Shown: positions 53,950-61,889 of the stretch, piece by piece
Numbering within the stretch: the stretch's first letter is position 1
Layout: each line of letters begins with the position of its first letter
Assembly: GCF_900095885.1 (NCBI RefSeq)
Contig: NZ_LT615367.1
Span: 3,658,001 to 3,722,000, forward strand
DNA length: 64,000 bases
Origin: Dickeya aquatica
GTDB taxonomy: Bacteria > Pseudomonadota > Gammaproteobacteria > Enterobacterales > Enterobacteriaceae
Reading direction: 5' to 3'
Program-made: the position numbers and the translations under genes
The notes under the pieces: generated by a model
Databases searched by the model: none
Told to the model about the DNA's origin: nothing
Seen by the model: only the letters and a program-made list of their open reading frames with translations

Positions 53950-54824
53950 GCGAACTGACGGACGGTAGAAACACTGACGGGTCTGTCGTTGATGTGACTG
54001 GTACGGACTACACCGCGCAGCAACTTGAACAGTCTCCGGGCATTCCCCCGACTTTCTTTGTAGAGAACGGCACCCATTTCCGGCGTCCATGCGTCAGGAA
54101 TTAGGCTTTCAGAGATTGCATCGGTGTCGTCTTGTGGCAGGGCATTACCGAGATTCAGCGCAAAGCCAACGCGGCTATATAACTGCACGAATTCGCCACG
54201 CTTACCTTTCAGGTTCAGGATAAGTCTCGGCATACCAGCCAGAACAATGCCAATCCCTGACTTGTCATGGATGCGTCGTAGCACTTCAAGCGCCCGATGA
54301 GGCAATAACTCGCCTTCATCAATCATCAGCAGATAGCCGGAGTCGCGCAGTTTGTTAACGCAGAGTTCAAACAATTCATGCATATTGCCGCGCGTGGACA
54401 GATTGAGGCGCGAACAGATTTCCTCCAGCAATACACGGGCGGTGTAACTCGGGTCAGCCTCAATAAGCAGCGCAGTCGAGTTAGCGGCAGCGTAGTGTTT
54501 CAGCGCCATCGTTTTACCCAGCCCCGCCTCGCCATAAATCACATTGATTTCAGCATCAACATGCGCCAGACGGATGATTTCGAGCGCTTTTTTTGAGGTG
54601 GAAGTAGATACAAAACTCGCCTCAATACGCTGCAACTTATCTTTTTCACGGACGCGTTCAATGAACTCAGAGACGATTTTGTTGACGCCATCTACATCGC
54701 CGTTATATTTACCCTGCAAGTACTGATTAATAACGGCAACGCTCTTACCGATTGCGCGCGCCACTTGAGACTGTGTCAGTCCCTTGCGTTCTATTAATTC
54801 AGATAGTTGCGTTCTCATAGTCAT
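53931..54824 (-). CDS. B: Transposition target/ATPase protein B (MuB-like)
   Basis: 297 residues. An N-terminal helix-turn-helix (GLTQSQVARAIGKSVAVINQ) is followed by an AAA ATPase: Walker A VIYGEAGLGKTMALKHY near residue 97 and Walker B LLMIDEGELLPHRALEVLRR near 165. MuB picks target DNA and activates the transposase. It follows the transposase gene by 40 bases, as in Mu. Confidence 0.93.
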   Translation of the reverse strand: MTMRTQLSELIERKGLTQSQVARAIGKSVAVINQYLQGKYNGDVDGVNKIVSEFIERVREKDKLQRIEASFVSTSTSKKALEIIRLAHVDAEINVIYGEAGLGKTMALKHYAAANSTALLIEADPSYTARVLLEEICSRLNLSTRGNMHELFELCVNKLRDSGYLLMIDEGELLPHRALEVLRRIHDKSGIGIVLAGMPRLILNLKGKRGEFVQLYSRVGFALNLGNALPQDDTDAISESLIPDAWTPEMGAVLYKESRGNARRLFKLLRGVVRTSHINDRPVSVSTVRQFAEMLIN

Positions 54825-54864
54825 GATGTACTCCTGTTAGCAATCAATAGCGGTTTGATGGCAG

Positions 54865-56913
54865 TCAAACCGCGTTGTTTTTGCGGCGCAAATACTCGTC
54901 ACGCTCAGATTCGAATAAAAACAGCGGTTCCCGGTCATCATTTAGTTGAGCCACATCCCCCCGCAACAACGCGCCAAAATCTGGCGTGTGCTCGATAGTG
55001 CGGACAGGGTTAAGCTCAGCGTCGATTTCTTCTGCTTTCTTGTTAACCAGCGCCATGCGGCGTGCGTGGCGGTCTTTGCGAACCTTCTCGATGTAATCGA
55101 CCGGGAACGCGGCGCGTGTGTTACCGTTGACGATAGCAGTGCAGATGAACGTACCGTCCAACTGACGAACGGTGACGCTGCTGGCATCGTGGATATCGAA
55201 TGCAACCAGCACCGCCTCACCATCCACCCGGATCAGTTCCTCGGCGAAATACTGGTTGTTGAAGACAGACAGCCACCCACGCTGCGCGGTGCGCCTGACT
55301 TGCGGGCGGAACATTTCTCGCAATTCAGCCTCGGACAACCGGTCAATCTCTGCTGTTTCCAGCAGCGTGGCGCGATATTCGGCAGCAGTGTAGTGTTGAC
55401 CATCGGCGCGGCGCGGTAGCTCGCTGTGCCGGTGCCGTGTGTTATAGGCGTCGATTTCGTCTTCAATGGCGTCAATCAACTGGTTCCAGCTCGGCAATTT
55501 TGCGATGGCCGATTTTTGTACCGGGTTCAGTTCCTTACCCTGATTCAGCGCGTTGATGGCCGAATCGACTCCCCGACTGGTAATGCGCACAGTTTCTTTG
55601 TCTGCCGCTTTACCGTTGTAGGTGGCGAACTTGCGGGCAATGCGTGCCGGAATTTCCTTGTTAAGACGTTCGATAATTCCGCGCGCCTGTGGGTTGCCGG
55701 GAATACCGGTCGGGTGTTCGATGCCAAGGCGCGGCAGGATGCCAGTAATGTCGGCGTCCAGCAGTTTGGCTGTTTCACCGCCCCCGTTATCGGAGTAGTA
55801 CAGCAGCGGTACGCCGTGGCGCTCGATGCCGTGGCGCAGGGCGTCAGCCACCGCGATCACGTTCTCAGCCAGCCCCAGGCTCCAGCCGACAACGTAGCGG
55901 GTGCGGCCATCGATAACCAGCGTCAGCTCGGGGGTAAACGGGCGACCGTGGTCAGGGTGAGCCACCTTCATCTTCATGCTGTGACCATCACCAATCCACA
56001 CCCCGTTAACCGGCATCACGTCCCAGTCGCGCTTGACGTATGTCTGCAATGCGGTCATGGCAGACCCGGTAACCCGGCCGCGCTGTCGCACGATTTTCGG
56101 CATCTTGTTCAGCGCACGATGAACCGCATAGATAGACGGGCAGGCATCACGCATCGCAGGCTGATCGGCATACTGCATGTGCCAGTCGGCGCAAAAATCC
56201 TGATACGCCTCGGCAACAGAGGGGCCGTTAGGGTTGCGGTAGTGCGCCATAAACAGCGGTAGCCAGGCCAGTTGTTCCGGTTTCTTGGCTTTGAGATGAC
56301 CGGGAGCAAGTAACACAAGGCGCTCCGACGCATCTTTGGCGCGCAGATAGTCAATCACCCACTGATTCAGCGCCCGGACGCTGACGCCGACACGCTGACC
56401 TTTACGGGCGTTTGCGGTGGTGACATAGCGCTGCAAGTGCTCCGGCAGGTCACAAGAACGTGACCGGTCACAAATAAATTGGATTGCTTTGATGCGTGAC
56501 AGGCCGGTGTCTTGCAGGCGCAGCACTTCAACAACCAGCACCATGCGGGCATCGGCGATGTCGCGCTGTTTCTGCGTCAGCGCAGCGGTTTTCTGTTCAA
56601 GCATGGCCGGGCACTGGCGCACCAGCTCAAGCATCTGACTGGTTGACGCGGTGGTTGATGCAGTGACGGCCTTTGCCGGGGCGGTAGCAGGCTGCTGTTG
56701 CAGCAGGGTGTTGTAGTGGCGCTGCAATACCGTGTCGCGGGCGATATCAGGCAGACAATCAACGTGATATTCAAAGGCTTTGCTGCCCTCGCGGCGGCGG
56801 CGTAATTCAGCATTACCACCCGAGCGCTTATCCAGTCGGCTGCGAATGTTGTGCTCCATCCGAGGCAGTCCGGGGAGATCAACACATTCCTTCGCTGTTA
56901 ACCAAATAGACAT
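54865..56913 (-). CDS. A: Transposase A (MuA-like DDE recombinase)
   Basis: 682 residues. The N-terminal Mu DNA-binding domain begins IWLTAKECVDLPGLPRMEHN. The catalytic core has Asp in VWIGDGHSMKMKVAHPDHGR (near 310), Asp in LLYYSDNGGGETAKLLDADI (near 370) and Glu in QARGIIERLNKEIPARIARK (near 415), the DDE triad. The C-terminal MuA part (YFAEELIRVDGEAVLVAFDI) is present. It cuts and joins the phage ends and is intact. Confidence 0.95.
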   Translation of the reverse strand: MSIWLTAKECVDLPGLPRMEHNIRSRLDKRSGGNAELRRRREGSKAFEYHVDCLPDIARDTVLQRHYNTLLQQQPATAPAKAVTASTTASTSQMLELVRQCPAMLEQKTAALTQKQRDIADARMVLVVEVLRLQDTGLSRIKAIQFICDRSRSCDLPEHLQRYVTTANARKGQRVGVSVRALNQWVIDYLRAKDASERLVLLAPGHLKAKKPEQLAWLPLFMAHYRNPNGPSVAEAYQDFCADWHMQYADQPAMRDACPSIYAVHRALNKMPKIVRQRGRVTGSAMTALQTYVKRDWDVMPVNGVWIGDGHSMKMKVAHPDHGRPFTPELTLVIDGRTRYVVGWSLGLAENVIAVADALRHGIERHGVPLLYYSDNGGGETAKLLDADITGILPRLGIEHPTGIPGNPQARGIIERLNKEIPARIARKFATYNGKAADKETVRITSRGVDSAINALNQGKELNPVQKSAIAKLPSWNQLIDAIEDEIDAYNTRHRHSELPRRADGQHYTAAEYRATLLETAEIDRLSEAELREMFRPQVRRTAQRGWLSVFNNQYFAEELIRVDGEAVLVAFDIHDASSVTVRQLDGTFICTAIVNGNTRAAFPVDYIEKVRKDRHARRMALVNKKAEEIDAELNPVRTIEHTPDFGALLRGDVAQLNDDREPLFLFESERDEYLRRKNNAV

Positions 56914-56922
56914 CCTGCCCCC

Positions 56923-57189
56923 TTAAGCAGCCGTGCGGTCATTCGATGGGTAACGACTCGGCCAGATGACCGCCGGAGATATACCGATTTTTTGCGCAAT
57001 CGCGTCCTCGTAACGGCCGCACTTGCGATAGAACACGTTACGAATGGTGTTCTCTTTCAGACACAGATCTTTCTCGATGTCGTGCAAGCTGACCCCTTTG
57101 CGATCGAGAGCGGCGATAATCGCCTTGCTTGACCAGTCACGGCCGACATCCACAAACAGGTGGGTGATGTCTTGTTTCAGTAACTGCAT
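56923..57189 (-). CDS. ner: Ner/Nlp-type regulator
   Basis: 88 residues: DWSSKAIIAALDRKGVSLHD, IEKDLCLKENTIRNVFYRKC, then YEDAIAQKIGISPAVIWPSR. This is the Ner (Nlp/SfsB) DNA-binding family. In Mu, Ner shuts down both the repressor and the early promoter during lytic growth. It is the first early gene and lies 10 bases before A. Confidence 0.93.
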   Translation of the reverse strand: MQLLKQDITHLFVDVGRDWSSKAIIAALDRKGVSLHDIEKDLCLKENTIRNVFYRKCGRYEDAIAQKIGISPAVIWPSRYPSNDRTAA

Positions 57190-57347
57190 TGTGTGATCCT
57201 CTCTGGTTTACCTAATTCGATAATCAGATGTGGTTATCGGATAAACACAATCTATCACGAACAATAATCCGAAGTAAAAGATTTTTGTCGGATTATTGTT
57301 TGCATCAAACCCAGCCCAAAAGACCAGATATTAAGGGATATAAATCA
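57190..57347. promoter_or_regulatory. Repressor/early promoter region with operators
   Basis: The gap between divergent ner and repressor genes. ACAATAATCCGA at 57261-57272 and TCGGATTATTGT at 57288-57299 form a perfect 12-base inverted repeat with 15 bases between. The same 12-mer recurs at 57392-57403 inside the repressor gene. Related shorter forms (CGATAATC, GGTTATCGGAT) lie at 57219-57243. These are the likely operators for repressor or Ner. Confidence 0.75.
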
Positions 57348-57911
57348 ATGAGTTATAAAGAAAAGACCGACATTGAAACAATAAACCGAGATCGGATTAT
57401 TGTGAGTAGCGGAATAAACCGCTTTCGCGAGCGCCTCAAGGAGGCCATGAATGGCATGAGCAATAGCGAGCTGGCAAGAAAAAGCGGTATGTCTGAAACC
57501 ACAATAAGGAAGTATCTCAAAGGGGATATCTACCCTGGGATAGATAGCGCCGCCATTGTTGCGTATGCGTGTAATGTGTCGTTGGTTTGGCTTTTATGCG
57601 GCATCGAATTAAATATCGAAGAAGAAACCAATAGTCCGACAAGACAGGGGGCACAACCCTCAGATTCTATACTCCAGAGATTGTCTGCGGAACAAGCTAA
57701 GATGCTAAGTGATGCCATTATTGACCACGGCGTTACAGGCATCATTACAGCTCTAAAAGGTATGGCTACAGTGACAGATTTCCTGCGGCTTTCAGAGAAT
57801 GAGAGGGCGCAGGTCTTACGGGTATATGAGCAAATCAAAGAGGGGGCATCTCAGGGCGATTCGGACGCAGCACAAAGAAGCCTGACAACTAATAAAAGGC
57901 AGGCTGGCTGA
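57348..57911 (+). CDS. Phage repressor with helix-turn-helix
   Basis: 187 residues from ATG 57348 with TAAGGGAT upstream; a longer frame from 57228 reads through the operator and is rejected. The DNA-binding part is MSNSELARKSGMSETTIRKY, LKGDIYPGIDSAAIVAYACN near residues 40-80. The C-terminal half has helical segments (RLSAEQAKMLSDAIIDHGVT, LSENERAQVLRVYEQIKEGA) and no protease motif. It is the only early gene on the plus strand and is the functional counterpart of Mu c. Confidence 0.85.
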   Translation: MSYKEKTDIETINRDRIIVSSGINRFRERLKEAMNGMSNSELARKSGMSETTIRKYLKGDIYPGIDSAAIVAYACNVSLVWLLCGIELNIEEETNSPTRQGAQPSDSILQRLSAEQAKMLSDAIIDHGVTGIITALKGMATVTDFLRLSENERAQVLRVYEQIKEGASQGDSDAAQRSLTTNKRQAG

Positions 57912-58280
57912 AAGAACTGGAAAGGAAAAGCGCGAGGTTTCTTTGTTAAAGAGAAAGCCAACTGCCTCCATGCTGGCAATGTGTTGATAAACATATCATT
58001 TTAAGAAATGAAACATTAAGCAATAAAACAATGCAGAGGTTCTTTTGAGGTGGCAGGAAAAGAAAGTGCGCGTGTGTTGTAAAGCCAGATTAAAAGCTGC
58101 TTAAAACGGATCACTCGACGATCAAAGCTGTGCAAAATATAACGCAGAAATAACCAGTTTTTTCCATTTTTCTCCGGGCTATGCAAAAGCCCACGATTTC
58201 CCGCAAAGCCGCGCCATTCAAGGCGTCCCGCTATTCCAGACTCTCCTAGTAAGCTATGCATAAATGATCACTCCCCCACA
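57912..58280. promoter_or_regulatory. Prophage left end with transposase-binding repeats
   Basis: 369 bases without a credible gene. Read inward on the minus strand there are three similar sites: TTATGCATAGCTTACTAGG (58245-58263), CTTTTGCATAGCCCGGAGA (58171-58189) and ATTTTGCACAGCTTTGAT (58121-58138). The shared core TTTTGCAYAGC also occurs at the right end. They correspond to L1-L3 of Mu. An 81-codon open frame from 58261 crosses them and has no ribosome site. Confidence 0.65.
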
Positions 58281-60594
58281 AGTAATCCGTCGGCGAGGGC
58301 ATCGCCATCAGCGCACGCGCCACCGCCACCAGCGGGTTGATGTTCGCCATGCGAATCACCCCCAGCGACACGGTTTTGCCGCCGGAATGCGTCTGGTGGT
58401 GATGCTGATGCAGCGCAAACACCCGCTGGTGCAGGGTGTGCGCCACCGCCCGGCACACCGCGCTCGCTTCTCGCGTCGGGCTTGCCACCGGTTCAATTTC
58501 CGCCCAGCGCAGCCGCTGCTCCTGCTGTTGCAGCTTGTCGATACGCCCGGTGACAAACGCCTGATGCTGAGTGGCAAAAGCCTGGGTATCAGCAATCTGA
58601 TGGCACTGGCTGTCGAATTCATCAAACCAGCCGCAGCAAATACTCAGCGGCGTGCCCGGCTCGCCGTACGCCTGCTGCCAGGCGGCGCGGCCTTTCAGGT
58701 AGGCTTCGAACAGCGCGCGGATCAACGCCGGTGGCAGCGTGGCGGAGGACAACAGCACCCGTGAGCCGAGCATCCCCGCCCAGTTCACCAGCCGACACAG
58801 CGCGGGCAGGTCTTCCAGCCCAAAATCGTCCGGCTCATCCAGCACCAAATCCGAGGTGAGCAGCCGCAGCATCGGCGCAATCTGGTGGCCACCGCGCAGG
58901 CTTTCGGTCGCGGGCATCAGGTGGTCGATGGTGGTGACCAGCACCGGCGCACTCAGCAGTTGATGCAGCGTCGGCGATTTTTCCAGCCAGGTTTTCAGCC
59001 GACCGTCATCCAGCGAGCCGTCGTAACTGACGTACTGATGCTCGCTAAACAGCGACTCAGCCGATTCGCTGCCGGTTTGCACCACACGCGTTGCCTGCTC
59101 CTGCTGGCGCAGCTCATGCAGTTCCTGCACCGCCTGCGAGCCAATCAACACCGCCAGGTCGTCTTCATCCAGCGTCAGGCGCTGGCGCAGGGCATCGCCG
59201 GTTTGCAGCGTCAGGGTGCGCAGGCCAAGTGCTACCGAAAAGCGACACCCGACGGATTCATCTGCCAGCGCGTACATAATGCGGGCATTCGCCAGCGTCT
59301 TGCCGCGCCCGGTAGACGCCATGTTGACGCCAAAAAAGCCGTGGCGAGCCGCCTGCTCACGTATCGCACAAACCTTGTCAAACGCTTTATCCTGCCAGCG
59401 GAAGCGCGCATCGGTGCTGCGCTGGCGAAAGCCTTTGTGCCGGGTGATGGCTGGCAGCGTGTCGCGCAGGTGCGGCAGGCTACGCCCGAGCAACAGCGCA
59501 TTCTGTGCCACGCCGACGCAGTGCTCATCCAGTTGCTGTTTGAGCTTGCCGGTCTTTCTGTCGGTATTGGCCCACACGGTGTAACGCGGGTCTTGCCAGC
59601 CGGAGGTGGCATCGGAAGAGGAGTAATGGTGGTCTGCCAGCATCAGCGCCAACCGTGCCAGATGCACCGTCAGCCGTTGCTCCAGTTGGCCGAAGGTCAT
59701 CAACGAGGGTAACGTCAGCGCACGGGTGGCGAACTTGCGCGCCTTTTCACACCAGACGCGGCTTTGCAGCGGCGTGCCGTGCGGGAACTGCCACACCTGT
59801 TGCCATTCCTGCGTGCTGATATCCGGGCGCAGGTGATTAACGGCATTCCAGCAGGGTGACACCAGCCCGGTCAGCCACTGACTCACCTCACCTAAATCAG
59901 GGCTGGGATTGCCGCTCTTGTCATCCCAGAACATCGGCAAACGGTGGTGGGAAACAATCAGCCAGCCCACCACCTGCGCCAGCGGCGGCAGGCTTCCAAA
60001 CGGCGAGGATTTGGGGATTCTCTCATCCTGCTGCACGCGCGCCAGCAACGCCGCTTCCTCCTCCGCGCGGATAGCGGCCAGCGCCGTCAGCCAGCCTGTA
60101 TCGTCCTGCTCGCCGACAAACGCCTGAAACAGCCGCAGCGACACCCACTCGTGGCGAAGCGGCTGGCTGCGCGGCCCCTTGCCCCGCAACCCGGCCTGAA
60201 ACAGCGCATTGGCTTTGCCGATGTCGTGAAACAGCCCGGCAATCGCCGCCAGCAGGCTGAAGGCTTCGGCGCTGTGCCACGGGTTTTCATCCTGGCGGCG
60301 CAGAATATCGCGCCCGGTACGGTTGGTCGGCACACTGCCTTGCGGATTGAAACGCCGCAGGTTGCCGACAATCCACAACAGCTCGGTGTGATTGGCGCTG
60401 CGGATCCAGTGGCAGGCCACCGCCGTGTTGCGCCGCGCGGTTTTACGCAGCAACTGGCGCAGTGTTTTCAGCCCCTCTTCGGTGATGGCGGTCTGCCAGG
60501 TGCGTTCCCCTTTGCGCTCGGCGAACTGATCCAGCACCCGGCGGGTTTCCACCAGCGCCCGCTTGTTGCATTCGGCAATCAGCAGGATGTTCAT
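58281..60594 (-). pseudogene. cas3: cas2-3, N-terminal fragment interrupted by the prophage
   Basis: Starts at ATG 60594 in an ATGA overlap with cas1; 771 codons of host sequence remain, and the frame then ends in the prophage at 58246. It has the Cas2 domain (MNILLIAECNKRALVETRRV), the HD nuclease (IAGLFHDIGKANALFQ near residue 140), Walker A (ASTGRGKTLANARIMYALAD near 420), DExD-like LVLDEPDDFGLEDLPAL and SATLP. Helicase motif VI is on the other side. A truncated protein might fold its Cas2 and HD parts but cannot be a full helicase-nuclease. Confidence 0.95.
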
Positions 60595-61592
60595 TGCGCC
60601 CCCTGACTCCCGGTTTTCGCCACCTGGCTTAATTGCTGCGCCACCTGTTGCAGGCTGTCGATCATCACGTCCAGCGCCTCGGCCTGACGAAACGATGTCA
60701 GGCAACGCTGGCGAAAGTCCTGCTCGTCTTCCCCTTCCATGGCGGCGATAAACGCCTGCGGCAGAATCAGCGCGTCTTTAATCAGGTCCGCCACATCGAA
60801 CACCAGCCCGCCGCGCCGGGTTTTACCGTGCAGCACCGCCAGCCCGTGCGGCAACCCCAGCACCCACAACGCCACCGCCGCTAACCCGTAAGCCAGATAA
60901 TTACCGTGGTCGAGAAAACGGTTCGCCAGGTCGGTACCGCCACCGCGTTTAGCGCGGGTAAAATCACCGTAACTCACCGCGTTGGCCGCCAGCCGGTACA
61001 GCGCTTTGGTCATCATCGCTTCCTGCACCAATACGTCGTTACTGGTGCGACAGTTCGTCAGCCCCTGCTGATAGCGGTTAAGCAGTGCTTCCACATGCTC
61101 GGGTTTGATAGCAAAACGCGACTCACGCGCCAGCCTCCCGCCCAGCCAGTGCTGGCGAATCTGGCCGATGCGCACCTGCTGGAAGGCAATCGCCGCCGCC
61201 AGCCGCGGCTCTTCGTTAAACCAGAAGCTGACCCAATCCTGCAAATAGCCGGTGGGGCGGTATTCGCTCTGCGGCGACAGCCACGACACCGCCACCTCCG
61301 CTTCATTGGCGGCGAACAGCGGCGTGCCGCCACTACCGCAAAACCCGACCATCACCCCGGCGCGGGCAAATTCCCGCATCGCCGCCTGCGTGACCGAAGT
61401 ACCGGTGCCGAGCATCACCACGCTGGTATTGGCAATCGGGATATTCCAGTACAACGACTGATTCCCCTCTTCGGTGACATATTCCACCCGCCCGCCATTC
61501 ACCAAAATACGGCAATGCTGGAGGTAATAAATATTGGCGCGTTTGGAATGCAGAATGGTTTTTAAATCCGACGGGCTGAATACGTTATCCAT
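60591..61592 (-). CDS. cas1: Cas1 integrase, type I-F
   Basis: 333 residues: MDNVFSPSDLKTILHSKRAN, MLGTGTSVTQAAMREFARAG, VMVGFCGSGGTPLFAANEAE. Metal-binding residues lie in LVQEAMMTKALYRLAANAVS (Glu) and in AVLHGKTRRGGLVFDVADLI (His and Asp), the C-terminal catalytic pattern of Cas1. It inserts new spacers with the Cas2 part of Cas2-3. Cas1 itself is intact, but its partner gene is split, so spacer uptake should be off. Confidence 0.96.
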   Translation of the reverse strand: MDNVFSPSDLKTILHSKRANIYYLQHCRILVNGGRVEYVTEEGNQSLYWNIPIANTSVVMLGTGTSVTQAAMREFARAGVMVGFCGSGGTPLFAANEAEVAVSWLSPQSEYRPTGYLQDWVSFWFNEEPRLAAAIAFQQVRIGQIRQHWLGGRLARESRFAIKPEHVEALLNRYQQGLTNCRTSNDVLVQEAMMTKALYRLAANAVSYGDFTRAKRGGGTDLANRFLDHGNYLAYGLAAVALWVLGLPHGLAVLHGKTRRGGLVFDVADLIKDALILPQAFIAAMEGEDEQDFRQRCLTSFRQAEALDVMIDSLQQVAQQLSQVAKTGSQGAQ

Positions 61593-61889
61593 AAAACCGT
61601 TTCTCTGTGGTGGTGATAAAACAACCCTATCCGCGTAATAAAACGCAGACTAATAATTCATTGGAAAACACGTAATACACTGGAAAGTAACGAGAATTAA
61701 CCTATCACAACCCAAGCAGGAAAGTGAATGACGCCAAAAAGACTTTCCTTATTTTCATACCCTTTTTTTCCGCTGTCTTTTTCGATATTGAAAAATCAAC
61801 AAGTTACCGACAGCCGAAAAAAAAGGGTCTGACAGCGAAAATCGCCAATTGCGGGCAGAAATACAACGGGTTAGAGTCAACGGGCTACA
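61593..61889 (+). promoter_or_regulatory. Leader of CRISPR array 2 and promoter region of the cas operon
   Basis: 297 bases between cas1 and the first repeat of array 2. AT-rich with several A and T runs. It ends GGGCTACA before the repeat, sharing GCTACA with the array 1 leader. The cas operon promoter (minus strand) and the array promoter (plus strand) must both be here. No gene seen. Confidence 0.7.

Larger units (their letters stand above)
23531..58280 (-). mobile_element. Mu-like transposable prophage, 34.75 kb, inserted in cas2-3
   Basis: The left end (repressor side) is 58280 and the right end is 23531. Both termini read inward as TGT: TGTGGGGGAGTGA on the left and TGTAGCGTGGCGA on the right, with GCATAG-n-TT near position 24-31 of both. 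AGTA flanks each end (23527-23530, 58281-58284). The gene order follows Mu: c, ner, A, B, early genes, gemA, mor, lysis, terminase, head, tail, fibre, mom. Nearly all structural genes are intact except a frameshifted block at 39.86-42.76 kb. Confidence 0.96.

Noticed and set aside
58016-58261. 81-codon minus-strand frame starting at the prophage left end
   Set aside because: It spans the transposase-binding sites, has no ribosome site and resembles no protein.
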